From: Spirochaetales bacterium
GTDB taxonomy: Bacteria; Spirochaetota; Spirochaetia; DSM-2461
Assembly: GCA_016936115.1 (NCBI GenBank)
Contig: JAFGPQ010000011.1
Span: 1-42,226, forward strand
Direction: 5' to 3'
DNA: 42,226 nucleotides
Made by a program: the position numbers and the translations under genes. The notes under the pieces were generated by a model. The model ran no database searches. It was not told where the DNA came from and saw only the letters and a program-made list of their open reading frames with translations. Each line of letters starts with the position of its first letter. The stretch's first letter is position 1. This document shows, in pieces, positions 8,206 through 16,309 of this stretch.

Positions 8206-9683
8206 CCATGAAAGAACGGATTGAACTCTCCCGCCGGGCCCAGGGGGAATGGAAAAATCTCTCCCTCAAAGAAAGAGCCCGGCGGCTGAAGCCCCTGGGA
8301 AGGCTGATTCACGAGCGGGCCGACCGGATATCCGACGTGATAAGCGAAACCACCGGCAAAACCGGGGTGGACGCCCTGGGTTCCGAGGTGCTGCCCTCTT
8401 CTCTGGCAGTGGGATTTTACTGCCGCCAGGCCCCCCGCTATCTGCGTCCCCGTCCTCTGAAGGGCGGCTCGGTTCTCTTCTTTAACAAGCAGTCCAGCCT
8501 CTACCGGGAACCCTATGGGGTCATCGGCATTATCAGCCCCTGGAACTACCCCTTCGCCATTCCCTTTCAGGAAGTGGTTATGGTTCTCATCGCCGGGAAC
8601 AGCTGCCTGCTCAAAGTGGCCCGCCAGTGCGTCCCCGTGGGGGAGGAGATCGCCCGGCTCATGGAAACCCTGGACCTGCCGAAGGGACTCTTCCAGCTCG
8701 TAAATCTCCCCGGGGCCGAAGCGGGAAACGCCTTTATTGAATCGGGCATGGACAAGCTCTTTTTCACCGGTTCTAATCCGGTTGGCATAGAGCTGGCGAT
8801 AAAGGCGGCGGAAAGACTGATGCCCCTGAGTCTGGAACTGGGGGGCAACGACGCCATGATCGTCCTGAAGGGAGCCAACCTGGAGCGGGCCGCCGCCGGC
8901 GCCTGCTGGGCGGGATTCTCCAACTGCGGCCAGTCCTGCGGCGGGGTGGAGCGCATCTTCGTTGAGGAAGAAGTCTATGAAGAATTCGCTACTCTTCTGC
9001 GAAAGAAGGTGACATCCCTGACCCAGAAACCCTGGAACGAGCGCTCCTCCGATCTGGGAGCTCTGACCACGAAAAAGCAGCTGGAAACGGTAAAATCCCA
9101 TGTGGCCGATGCCCTGGCAAAGGGGGCCGTAATCTCCGCCAGGTCCGGCGAAGAGCCCCAGGAGGATTCCCTCTTTTACCCGGCCACCCTGCTGGAGCAG
9201 GTGAAGCCGGGCATGATCACCATGGACGAGGAGACTTTCGGCCCTGTGCTTGCCCTCTGCAGGGTAAAGGACGGGGAGGAGGCCCTGAAACTGGCCAATC
9301 AGTCCCATCTGGGGCTTACCGGCTCGATCTGGACGAAAAATACCCGCCAGGCCCGGTATTATGCCGCCCGCCTGGAAGCGGGAGCGATTACTATAAACGA
9401 CCACCTCATGTCCCATGGACTGGCGGAAACCCCCTGGGGCGGCTACAAGCAGTCCTCCGTGGGACGGTCTCACGGAACCCCCGGACTGGACGAGGTAACC
9501 CAGTCCAAGGTGGTGATTCACGACAGCCTGGGCCATCTGCCCCGTCAGATGTGGTGGTACCCTCACAGCACGCAGGTCTACAGAGGCTTAAGGGATGTGA
9601 TGGCCCTGGTCTTCGGCCCCAAGCGGCTCAAGGGACTGATCGGCACGATACGGATTTTCCTGCGGAGCTTCAGCTCCCGCTAG
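8202..9683 (+). CDS. NAD(P)-dependent aldehyde dehydrogenase
   Basis: 493 residues, normal for the ALDH superfamily. Visible features are PWNYPF in the substrate and cofactor region (about 112-117), FTGSNPVG for cofactor binding, the general base E212 in LELGGN, the nucleophile C246 in NCGQSCGG (34 residues after E212, as in ALDH2), and EETFGPVL. The C-terminus ends in a hydrophobic/basic tail (FGPKRLKGLIGTIRIFLRSF) that may touch the membrane, echoing the tail of the preceding SDR. It oxidises an aldehyde to a carboxylate; the substrate is not identifiable. The ATG at 8202 has AAGGAGA upstream; a second in-frame ATG lies at 8208. The gene is coupled to the SDR and ends 4 bases from the convergent AraC gene. 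Confidence 0.93.
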   Translation: MTMKERIELSRRAQGEWKNLSLKERARRLKPLGRLIHERADRISDVISETTGKTGVDALGSEVLPSSLAVGFYCRQAPRYLRPRPLKGGSVLFFNKQSSLYREPYGVIGIISPWNYPFAIPFQEVVMVLIAGNSCLLKVARQCVPVGEEIARLMETLDLPKGLFQLVNLPGAEAGNAFIESGMDKLFFTGSNPVGIELAIKAAERLMPLSLELGGNDAMIVLKGANLERAAAGACWAGFSNCGQSCGGVERIFVEEEVYEEFATLLRKKVTSLTQKPWNERSSDLGALTTKKQLETVKSHVADALAKGAVISARSGEEPQEDSLFYPATLLEQVKPGMITMDEETFGPVLALCRVKDGEEALKLANQSHLGLTGSIWTKNTRQARYYAARLEAGAITINDHLMSHGLAETPWGGYKQSSVGRSHGTPGLDEVTQSKVVIHDSLGHLPRQMWWYPHSTQVYRGLRDVMALVFGPKRLKGLIGTIRIFLRSFSSR

Positions 9684-9687
9684 GCAC

Positions 9688-10584
9688 CTAGACATACTTC
9701 CCCGGGGTGACCCCCTTGTACTTCTTGAAGGTGCGTATGAAGTGGAACACATCGCAGAATCCCAGGGACTCGGCGATGTCCTCCATTTTGCGGTTCGTGG
9801 TCAGAATCAGATCCGCCGCCGCATCTATCCGTAGCCGCCTGTCGTACTCCATGGGGGTGATGCCGTAGCGTTCGCGGAATTTGCGGATCATATAGGATTT
9901 GGTCCATCCCGTCTCCCGGGCCAGTTCATCCAGGCTGATTTTTCCGGGAAACCGGTCCCGTATCATCCCCTTCAGATGCTCCGTCCGGCTCCGGCCCTCC
10001 TCCCGGCTGACCCGTTCCATGACCGTCTCCTCATTAATCTTTTCCCGGATCAGGGTAAACAGTTCCAGAAGCAGCAGATCGGACCGGAATTGTCCCGTCC
10101 GGGAATTCTCTGCCAGACTGTTCTGCAGTTTTCGCTGCAGATGGAGAAAGCGGTTCGTCTCCTCCTCGGAAAAAAGAATCAGATCCTTCCCCTCGCAGGG
10201 TTCCCCGAAGAGTAGAGAGAAAATCCGGCTCAGGGGAAGTTCCAGGCGATTGTCCCGGGAAATATATTCAAAGGTCACTTCGCTGTAAAAGATCTCTCCC
10301 GAAAGGCGAGGATAGAAATTGTGAATATTTCCCGGCGAGGAGAGAGCCAGAAGTCCCTTCACGCATGGTACGGGATTGTCCCCGAAAAAAAATTCGTTCT
10401 CCCCGCCGAAGAATAACAGCAGATGGTAGACCGCATGCTCGTGGGGCCGGGAATTCAGCCCCTCCCTGTCGGAATGCCTTTCCCTTCCGCAGTGCACCAC
10501 GGAAGGATAGTATAGGTCCCCCTTCCAGGGGAGGGACAAAAAATGACTGCGCTGACGCTTTTCCGTTCGTAAATAGGCATCCAT
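9688..10584 (-). CDS. AraC family transcriptional regulator
   Basis: 298 residues. The C-terminal ~100 residues hold the two helix-turn-helix motifs of AraC/XylS proteins: ISLDELARETGWTKSYMIRKFRE and the signature region DIAESLGFCDVFHFIRTFKKYKGVTPGKY. The N-terminal ~170 residues resemble a cupin-type sensing domain (PHEHAVYHLLLFFGGENEFF). The gene is divergent from the uroporphyrinogen-decarboxylase-family gene, 85 bases away, which makes that gene its most likely target. No Shine-Dalgarno precedes the ATG at 10584; a TATGAT hexamer 8 bases upstream hints at a short or absent leader. Confidence 0.93.
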   Translation of the reverse strand: MDAYLRTEKRQRSHFLSLPWKGDLYYPSVVHCGRERHSDREGLNSRPHEHAVYHLLLFFGGENEFFFGDNPVPCVKGLLALSSPGNIHNFYPRLSGEIFYSEVTFEYISRDNRLELPLSRIFSLLFGEPCEGKDLILFSEEETNRFLHLQRKLQNSLAENSRTGQFRSDLLLLELFTLIREKINEETVMERVSREEGRSRTEHLKGMIRDRFPGKISLDELARETGWTKSYMIRKFRERYGITPMEYDRRLRIDAAADLILTTNRKMEDIAESLGFCDVFHFIRTFKKYKGVTPGKYV

Positions 10585-10649
10585 AGTAATATATCATACA
10601 TATTTATAACCATAATATCCATATTATTCTCCCATATGTACTCTATAAT
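10581..10649. promoter_or_regulatory. Divergent control region with CCATA repeats and -10 box
   Basis: This very A/T-rich gap holds four CCATA-containing words (starting at 10581, 10610, 10619 and 10632), three of them within 31 bases, and a TATAAT hexamer at 10644-10649 for the rightward gene. There is no recognisable -35 hexamer, which fits a promoter that needs an activator such as the adjacent AraC protein. That the repeats are its binding sites is inferred. Confidence 0.4.
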
Positions 10650-10669
10650 TCATATTCAAGGAGATAAGT

Positions 10670-11806
10670 ATGACACAGAATGACTTGGCCCGATTCTGGG
10701 AAAATGATGAAATCGCCCACAGGGAGAACACCTTTTACGAGGGAGCGCCCCAGGTCGCTCTGGGCATACGGATGAGCCAGGAGTGCGTCTACGCCGAGCT
10801 GGGAGAGGAAGGGGATCCTTGGGGAAAGGAGCCGGCGGACCGTCAGTATGAACTGAACTGCCGCTACAACGATCTTTCCGAGAAAGCGGTGGGTCTGCGC
10901 CTCCTGCCCGAGGTAAAACCGGCGGATGTGATCACCTTCCCCAAAGTAAAGCGCATCGGAGAGGTTTTCGAAGGAACCTACGAACAGAAGCCCATGACAG
11001 GTGAATGGCTCCACAGCGACATCAACACCCCGGAAGAGCTGGAAGCCATGCTGGACCGGGTAGACAATCTGAATATGAGAGAGTTCATCCTGCCCGAAAA
11101 CTGGGACCGGGATGTACTGAAAATCTATGAAGAGACCGGAGTAAGGCCTCCCCTGCACCGCCACATCCGAGGGCCCGTGACACTGGGTACTTCCATCTTC
11201 GGAATTGAGAATCTGATCTTCCTCTACTATGATCATCCGGAACTCTTCGAGCGCTTCGGCAAAACCATAAAACGGGTTGTTCTGGAAATATCCGCTCTCT
11301 TCGACGAGGAAGGGGGATTCACGAAGGATAACCGGCCCGGGGGATTCAGCTTTGCCGATGACGACTGCAACCTTATGACCCCCGACATGTACGCCGTTTT
11401 CGGTTTCCCCACACTCCGGGATGTCTTTACCGAATACAGTCCCCTTTGGGAATCGGACCCGGAGGGTCACTACCGTTACCAGCACTCCGATTCGGCCATG
11501 GAGCATCTTCTGCCCCAGCTGGCTCAGGTGAACCTGACCGGCTGCAACTTCGGCCCCACGGTGACCGTGGGCAAGATCCGGGAACACATGCCCCGCACCC
11601 GCATCGACGGCTGTCTGGCTCCCTTCACCTTCATGAACAACAATCGGGCGGTCATTACCGAAGAGATTCTCCGGGACATCCGCATGATAAAAGAGGCGGA
11701 CACGAAGGGACTGAATATCTTCACAGCCGGATCCATCAACAACGGAAGCTCCCTGGCGAGCATGAGACTGGTGATGGAACTGATCATGGAGCACGGCCAG
11801 TACTGA
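10670..11806 (+). CDS. Uroporphyrinogen decarboxylase family protein (MtaA/CmuA-like)
   Basis: 378 residues with the look of the URO-D/MtaA/CmuA family: RHIRGPVTLGTSIFGIENLIFL in the middle, PGGFSFADDDCNLMTPDMYAVFGFP, and a TIM-barrel-like C-terminal half ending in AGSINNGSS. Besides true haem-pathway enzymes, members move methyl groups from methoxylated or methylated compounds to corrinoid proteins. No haem-synthesis gene is nearby and the gene is paired with an AraC regulator, so a catabolic role is more likely than uroporphyrinogen decarboxylation. A strong AAGGAGAT site precedes the ATG. The substrate is unknown, and no corrinoid protein gene is present in the window. Confidence 0.85.
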   Translation: MTQNDLARFWENDEIAHRENTFYEGAPQVALGIRMSQECVYAELGEEGDPWGKEPADRQYELNCRYNDLSEKAVGLRLLPEVKPADVITFPKVKRIGEVFEGTYEQKPMTGEWLHSDINTPEELEAMLDRVDNLNMREFILPENWDRDVLKIYEETGVRPPLHRHIRGPVTLGTSIFGIENLIFLYYDHPELFERFGKTIKRVVLEISALFDEEGGFTKDNRPGGFSFADDDCNLMTPDMYAVFGFPTLRDVFTEYSPLWESDPEGHYRYQHSDSAMEHLLPQLAQVNLTGCNFGPTVTVGKIREHMPRTRIDGCLAPFTFMNNNRAVITEEILRDIRMIKEADTKGLNIFTAGSINNGSSLASMRLVMELIMEHGQY

Positions 11807-11827
11807 TGAATCCCATCCATTAATGAT

Positions 11828-11856
11828 TTGCCCTATCCCCCTTCCTTGAGTATATT
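11828..11856 (+). promoter_or_regulatory. Sigma-70-type promoter of the two-component operon
   Basis: TTGCCC (11828-11833) and TATATT (11851-11856) are separated by 17 bases. The expected transcript would start near 11863, about 12 bases before the response-regulator ATG. Confidence 0.5.
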
Positions 11857-11874
11857 GAATTCCGGGAAGGGTTT

Positions 11875-12615
11875 ATGGAAGAGCCAATAACAATGGATCA
11901 TATACTGATAATCGAAGACGACCGGGAGATTGCCGGTGTGGTTGCACGGAATCTGGAATCGACCGGATGGAAGACGGAGCAGGCCCATGACGGCCCTACC
12001 GGCTTGGATCGGGCCCTTACAGGAAGGTTTCAGGCAATTATTCTGGACATCATGCTCCCGGGCATGGACGGGATCACTCTCTGCCGCCGTTTCCGGGAGA
12101 CCAACGGTGACACGCCCATTCTTATGCTCACAGCAAAAACCGACGAAATCGATCTTGTTCTGAGCCTGGAACTGGGGGCGGATGACTATCTTACCAAACC
12201 CTTCAGCATGAGAGAGCTGATCGCCCGGGTCAAAGCGCTGCTCCGTAGATCCCGCCGAAACGGATCCGATCGTGCCGGCGACAATCCTGCAGGGGAGGAA
12301 CTCCTCCAATCGGGCGAACTAAAACTGGACTTGACGGGCCACAGGGCCTGGCTGGGAAAAAATCTCCTGAACCTGACCGTCAAGGAGTTCGAACTCCTGA
12401 GCCTGTTCGCGGGAAATCCTGGGCGGGCCTACAGCCGCTCCGATCTGCTCAATCTTGTCTGGGGCTACAACTTCGAAGGTTACGAACATACGGTCAATAC
12501 CCATATAAACCGTTTGAGAAACAAGATAGAAAAGGATCCCGCCCATCCGGAGTATCTTGAAACAGTTTGGGGAATCGGTTATCGGTTCCGCAAGGAGAGG
12601 GGGGAGGAAGTCTGA
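11875..12615 (+). CDS. OmpR-family response regulator
   Basis: 246 residues. The N-terminal receiver has acidic D15/D16, phosphoacceptor D58 in ILDIMLPGMDG, T86 and K108 (YLTKPFSM). The C-terminal winged helix (about 148-243) ends in the usual HTVNTHINRLRNKIE and ETVWGIGYRF motifs. It should bind tandem direct repeats when phosphorylated. An ATG at 11893 is an alternative start, but GGGAAGG lies just before 11875. The stop overlaps the next ATG (TGATG), tying it to the histidine kinase gene. The operon right downstream is for methionine-sulfoxide repair and carries fitting repeats in front of it, so that operon is the inferred target. Confidence 0.93.
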   Translation: MEEPITMDHILIIEDDREIAGVVARNLESTGWKTEQAHDGPTGLDRALTGRFQAIILDIMLPGMDGITLCRRFRETNGDTPILMLTAKTDEIDLVLSLELGADDYLTKPFSMRELIARVKALLRRSRRNGSDRAGDNPAGEELLQSGELKLDLTGHRAWLGKNLLNLTVKEFELLSLFAGNPGRAYSRSDLLNLVWGYNFEGYEHTVNTHINRLRNKIEKDPAHPEYLETVWGIGYRFRKERGEEV

Positions 12616-14072
12616 TGTTCCGCTCCTTTTACGCCCGAATTTCACTCCTTTTTCTCCTTCTTATTCTTATTCTGGGAACGGCCAGTCTCTTTATCGCTTT
12701 TAACGCCTCCCGCCATCTCTTCGATGAGGTGGAGCAGCTTTTGAACAGGGAATACGCCGCCAGCATCGCCGCAGAGTTGAAGCCCCTGACCGATGGGAAA
12801 ATTTCCGATGTAGCGATAGGAGAAGCGATCCATTACATGATGGTTCTCAATCCCATGGTAGAGATTTACCTTGTGGACAGCCGCGGGCATATCATCAGTT
12901 ACTTCGCCGGGGGAAAGGATCCGGTCCTGCGCCGGGAGATCGATACGGCTCCTCTTGTGCGCTTTCAGGAGAGCCGGGGATACGAAACTCTCCTGGGAGA
13001 CGATCCCCGCACCAAAAGCAGCCGAAAGCCCTTCTCCGCCTCACCCCTTGAAATCAACGGGGAGCAAGGATGGGTCTATGTCATTCTCAGAGGACAGAGC
13101 TATGACCACTCCCTGGCTCTGGTCCGGACCGATTATTACACCCGCTCCGGGCTTTTCACCTTCCTTCTGGCCATGGTGATCACCCTGGCCGCCGGATTCT
13201 TCCTGTTCTTCATTCTCACCTATCGCCTGCGCTCCCTTGATCTGGGAGTTCAGGCTTTCAAAAAGGGGCAATTCGATCACAGAATTGCCATTCGGGGAAA
13301 TGATGAACTGGCATCCCTGGGCCGGGCCTTCAATGAAATGGCCGAGTCCATAGCACAGGGCATAGAAAAGCTCCATGAAGCGGACCGTCAGAAGAGCGAT
13401 CTCATCGCCAATATCTCCCATGACCTGCGGAGCCCCCTGGCATCGATACGGGGCCATCTGGAGTCTCTGCAGCTCAGCGAGAACAGGCTCTCCGAGAAGG
13501 AGCGGGAGGAGTATATTGCCATCACCCTGCGTAATGTGGCCGGATTCCAGAACCTGGTGGAGGAGCTGCTGGACCTGGCCCGGCTGGAAGCCCGGCAGAT
13601 TTCACCGGAGAAAGTGGATTTCTCCCTGGCGGAACTAGTGCAGGACGCGGTTCTGAAAGTCAGCCACCGGGCCCGGGAAAAAGAGATATCCCTGGCCTAT
13701 GAACCGGACGGTGATCTTCCCCTGTTCCCGGGCGACATCGGCCTGATTGAGAGGGCGGTTACGAATGTCCTGGACAATGCCCTGGACCATACCCCCGAGG
13801 GGGGGAAGGTATCGGTCACCCTGGACCAAACGGGGGAGGGCTTCTCCCTGGCCGTTAGCGATACGGGAGAGGGCATCGCCGAAGAGGATCTGCCCTATAT
13901 CTTCGAGAGATTCTACCGGGCCGACAAGAGCCGCACGAGAAAAGCAAGCAGCACCGGCCTGGGCCTGGCCATCGCACGGGAAGTGGTGGAATTGCACGGC
14001 GGGAAAATATGCGCGGATAACCTACCCCGGGGAGGCGCCCGCTTTGTCCTGACCCTGCCCGGTACAGTTTAA
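12615..14072 (+). CDS. Transmembrane sensor histidine kinase (EnvZ/BaeS-like layout)
   Basis: 485 residues from the ATG at 12615, chosen because it overlaps the regulator stop; the frame is open further upstream but that part lies inside the regulator gene. TM1 is at about 5-28 (a long Leu/Ile run). An extracytoplasmic sensor region spans about 29-177. TM2 is at about 178-204, followed by HAMP (about 205-258), a dimerisation/phospho-acceptor domain with HDLRSPLASIRG (H269) and an ATPase domain with NVLDNALDHTPEGG, DTGEGI and STGLGLAIA. The sensor region has no recognised fold. By position it should sense a cell-envelope condition, perhaps oxidant damage, and phosphorylate the adjacent regulator. 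Confidence 0.93.
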   Translation: MFRSFYARISLLFLLLILILGTASLFIAFNASRHLFDEVEQLLNREYAASIAAELKPLTDGKISDVAIGEAIHYMMVLNPMVEIYLVDSRGHIISYFAGGKDPVLRREIDTAPLVRFQESRGYETLLGDDPRTKSSRKPFSASPLEINGEQGWVYVILRGQSYDHSLALVRTDYYTRSGLFTFLLAMVITLAAGFFLFFILTYRLRSLDLGVQAFKKGQFDHRIAIRGNDELASLGRAFNEMAESIAQGIEKLHEADRQKSDLIANISHDLRSPLASIRGHLESLQLSENRLSEKEREEYIAITLRNVAGFQNLVEELLDLARLEARQISPEKVDFSLAELVQDAVLKVSHRAREKEISLAYEPDGDLPLFPGDIGLIERAVTNVLDNALDHTPEGGKVSVTLDQTGEGFSLAVSDTGEGIAEEDLPYIFERFYRADKSRTRKASSTGLGLAIAREVVELHGGKICADNLPRGGARFVLTLPGTV

Positions 14073-14083
14073 GCTTAATTGCC

Positions 14084-14114
14084 ACTTCCGTGACACTTTC
14101 GTGATCTTTCGGAA
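14084..14114 (+). promoter_or_regulatory. Tandem direct repeats, probable OmpR-family operator
   Basis: ACTTCCGTGA (14084-14093) and ACTTTCGTGA (14095-14104) agree at 9 of 10 bases and are 11 bases apart. A third, weaker copy TCTTTCGGAA (14105-14114) agrees at 7 of 10. Spacing of 10-11 bp puts the copies on one face of the helix, as in pho-box or OmpR-type sites. They lie between the kinase stop and the thioredoxin start. Confidence 0.55.
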
Positions 14115-14140
14115 TTACCTTACGTAACAGGAGGTAAACC

Positions 14141-14608
14141 ATGAAAGTGTTTACAATTTATTTTTTAGCGATAGCGACGATTCTGATCCCCCTGGCAGCG
14201 GAGGGACAGAAAGAGGATATGGCCCCGGAGAACTCCATGATGGCCATGGAAAACAGCTCCCCCATGAATGATACCATGGGCATGGAAGGGGAGCCCTTCA
14301 TCACCTATAAAAATCCCGAACAGGCCATGATGCTGGCAGAAGAGAAGCCCACCGTACTCTTCTTCAATGCCAGCTGGTGCCCCGACTGCCGGGCCGCCCG
14401 GGAGGATTTTCTTACCCATAAAAGCTCCCTTACCGATATAAATCTCATTCTGGTCGATTATGATGATTCGGATGATCTCAAAATGAAGTACGGGGTTACC
14501 TACCAGCACACCTTCGTCCTGATAGACGGCATGGGAAAAAGCCTGGACTTTTGGAACGGAGGGGGAACCGAGGAACTCCTGGCCCACGTAAGCGGGGAGG
14601 GAATGTAA
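14141..14608 (+). CDS. Exported Met-rich thioredoxin-like protein
   Basis: 155 residues. An N-terminal signal peptide (hydrophobic 3-20) places it outside the cytoplasmic membrane; there is no lipobox Cys. Residues 27-64 are rich in Met (at least nine). The thioredoxin fold follows with ASWCPDC, redox cysteines C80 and C83. The usual cis-Pro before the next strand is replaced: the sequence reads YQHTFVL where PTF is normal. The role is disulfide/thiol exchange, probably passing electrons from the membrane CcdA-type protein encoded next to methionine sulfoxide reductase. AGGAGGT lies just before the ATG. It is the first gene of a three-gene operon, 2 bases before the next ATG. Confidence 0.88.
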   Translation: MKVFTIYFLAIATILIPLAAEGQKEDMAPENSMMAMENSSPMNDTMGMEGEPFITYKNPEQAMMLAEEKPTVLFFNASWCPDCRAAREDFLTHKSSLTDINLILVDYDDSDDLKMKYGVTYQHTFVLIDGMGKSLDFWNGGGTEELLAHVSGEGM

Positions 14609-14610
14609 TC

Positions 14611-16293
14611 ATGCTTGCTTTTTTCGCCTTCCTGTCCGGCATCGTAACCATATTATCACCCTGCATACTGCCCGTCCTGCCCCTTATTCTTTCGGGCAGC
14701 GTGGGCGGGAAAAGCAAACCCCTGGGCGTGATCATCGGATTCTCCGGCAGCTTCAGCCTGTTTACCCTGTTCCTGTCCGCCCTGGTGGAGATACTCTCCC
14801 TTCCCCCGGAAGCCCTGAGGACAGCCGCCGTTGCTCTCATCGGAGTCTTCGGCATCATTCTGCTCTTCCCCTCCCTTCAGGAGCAGTGGGAAAGATTCTC
14901 CTCCCGTTTCATCCGAAAGAAGGGGGGGAGCGAAAAATCCGGTTTTCGGGGGGGATTGCTCACGGGAATGAGTCTGGGGCTGCTCTGGACCCCCTGTGTC
15001 GGTCCCATCATGGCATCGGTCATAACCCTGGCCGTCAGCCGGAATGTTGACGGGGGAGCGGTTCTGATCATTCTGTCCTACTCCCTGGGCACCTCCCTGC
15101 CCATGTTCGCTCTCATGGCGGGAGGGCGAAAACTTCTGAACCGCTTTCCCCGGCTCACGTCACGAGCCGGTTCGATCCAGCGCGTCTTCGGCTTAGTTAT
15201 GATAGCCACAGCGTTGATGATTGCCTCGGGAGCGGACAGAAAAATCCAGACAGCCCTTCTTGAAGCGTTTCCCCGGTACGGGTCGGGGCTCACTTCCTTT
15301 GAAAATATCGAACCGGTCAAAAAAGCCTTGGAGAGACGGAACGGCACAACGGGAAAATTACAACCTGACAAGCCGGGAAATTACGGCCCTGCACCGGAGC
15401 TCATAGCCGAAGGCCCCTGGATCAATACGGCGAAGGACCTGACCATGGATGATCTGATGGGAAAGGTAGTTCTGGTGGATTTCTGGACCTACAGCTGCAT
15501 CAACTGCATCAGGACGATTCCCTACCTCAGGGAGTGGTACGACAGGTACTCCGCGCAAGGGCTGGAAATCATCGCCATCCACTCCCCGGAATTCCCTTTC
15601 GAAAGGAACAGGGGCAACGTGGAGAAGGCCGTGAATGATCTGGGAGTGGACTGGCCCGTGGTTCTGGACAACAGCTTCGCCCAGTGGAATCACTACGGGA
15701 ACCGTTTCTGGCCGGCCCACTACTTCATCGACGCCCGGGGGAACATACGCTATGCCCACTTCGGCGAAGGGGCTTATGAGGAGTCGGAAAAGGTCATCGT
15801 CTCCCTTCTGAAAGAGGCCGGTTACGATCCGGCGGAACCGATGGAAGGTGATAGGGAAGTACCGTCTTCTGTCCATACACGGGAAATCTACCTGGGTTAC
15901 GCCAGAGCTTCCGGCTTCCTGGAATCCGATCCCCCCCGGGACAGATCGGCTACCTTTCGTTTCACCGATCCGGAAGAAGAGGGTCTGTGGTCCCTGGAAG
16001 GAAACTGGATGATCAGGAACGATTTTATTGAAACCGATGGCGACGGTGATCTGAAACTGAAATTCAAGGCAAATGGCGCCTTTGTAGTACTGGAATCCCT
16101 TGAAGAGGGCAGCCGGATTTCCGTCACCATAGACGGGTTGCCCGCCGGGGATACGGCGGACGTATCCGGTGGCTTGCTCGTCCCGGGACAAAGCGGATTA
16201 TATCGTCTCATGGAGACCGGCGAATCGTCAGAACATTTACTGCAACTCAGGATTCAGGGCCGGGTGAGACTCTATACCTTCACATTCGAATAA
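14611..16293 (+). CDS. DipZ-like CcdA-thioredoxin fusion, membrane thiol electron carrier
   Basis: 560 residues from the ATG at 14611, 2 bases after the previous stop; the frame is open upstream but only across the previous gene. The N-terminal ~210 residues are a CcdA/DsbD-beta membrane domain with its paired cysteines in [11 protein letters not shown] (C18) and LLWTPCVGP (C129). A TlpA-like thioredoxin domain follows (about 255-410) with YSCINC (C296, C299) and cis-Pro in WPAHYF. The last ~140 residues are beta-rich, like the C-terminal module of mycobacterial DipZ. Such proteins take electrons from cytoplasmic thioredoxin and hand them to extracytoplasmic partners. Placement between an exported thioredoxin and an exported MsrB-MsrA suggests those are the partners. 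Confidence 0.88.
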   Translation: MLAFFAFLSGIVTILSPCILPVLPLILSGSVGGKSKPLGVIIGFSGSFSLFTLFLSALVEILSLPPEALRTAAVALIGVFGIILLFPSLQEQWERFSSRFIRKKGGSEKSGFRGGLLTGMSLGLLWTPCVGPIMASVITLAVSRNVDGGAVLIILSYSLGTSLPMFALMAGGRKLLNRFPRLTSRAGSIQRVFGLVMIATALMIASGADRKIQTALLEAFPRYGSGLTSFENIEPVKKALERRNGTTGKLQPDKPGNYGPAPELIAEGPWINTAKDLTMDDLMGKVVLVDFWTYSCINCIRTIPYLREWYDRYSAQGLEIIAIHSPEFPFERNRGNVEKAVNDLGVDWPVVLDNSFAQWNHYGNRFWPAHYFIDARGNIRYAHFGEGAYEESEKVIVSLLKEAGYDPAEPMEGDREVPSSVHTREIYLGYARASGFLESDPPRDRSATFRFTDPEEEGLWSLEGNWMIRNDFIETDGDGDLKLKFKANGAFVVLESLEEGSRISVTIDGLPAGDTADVSGGLLVPGQSGLYRLMETGESSEHLLQLRIQGRVRLYTFTFE

Positions 16294-16309
16294 TAACAAG
16301 GAGCATGAC

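Noticed and set aside
8184-9566. 460-codon open frame on the minus strand
   Set aside because: It is antisense to the aldehyde dehydrogenase, whose motifs are complete; the antisense product has low-complexity Gly/Gln-rich sequence and no domain.
9678-9693. CTAGG-CA-CCTAG inverted repeat between the ALDH and AraC stop codons
   Set aside because: Too short for a terminator and explained by two facing TAG stop codons.
12567-12614. Earlier start for the sensor kinase
   Set aside because: It would add residues encoded inside the response-regulator gene; the ATG at 12615 overlaps the stop and is followed at once by the first membrane segment.
14551-14610. Earlier start for the CcdA-thioredoxin protein
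   Set aside because: It lies in the end of the thioredoxin gene and would place a basic stretch before TM1; the ATG at 14611 gives the normal CcdA beginning.
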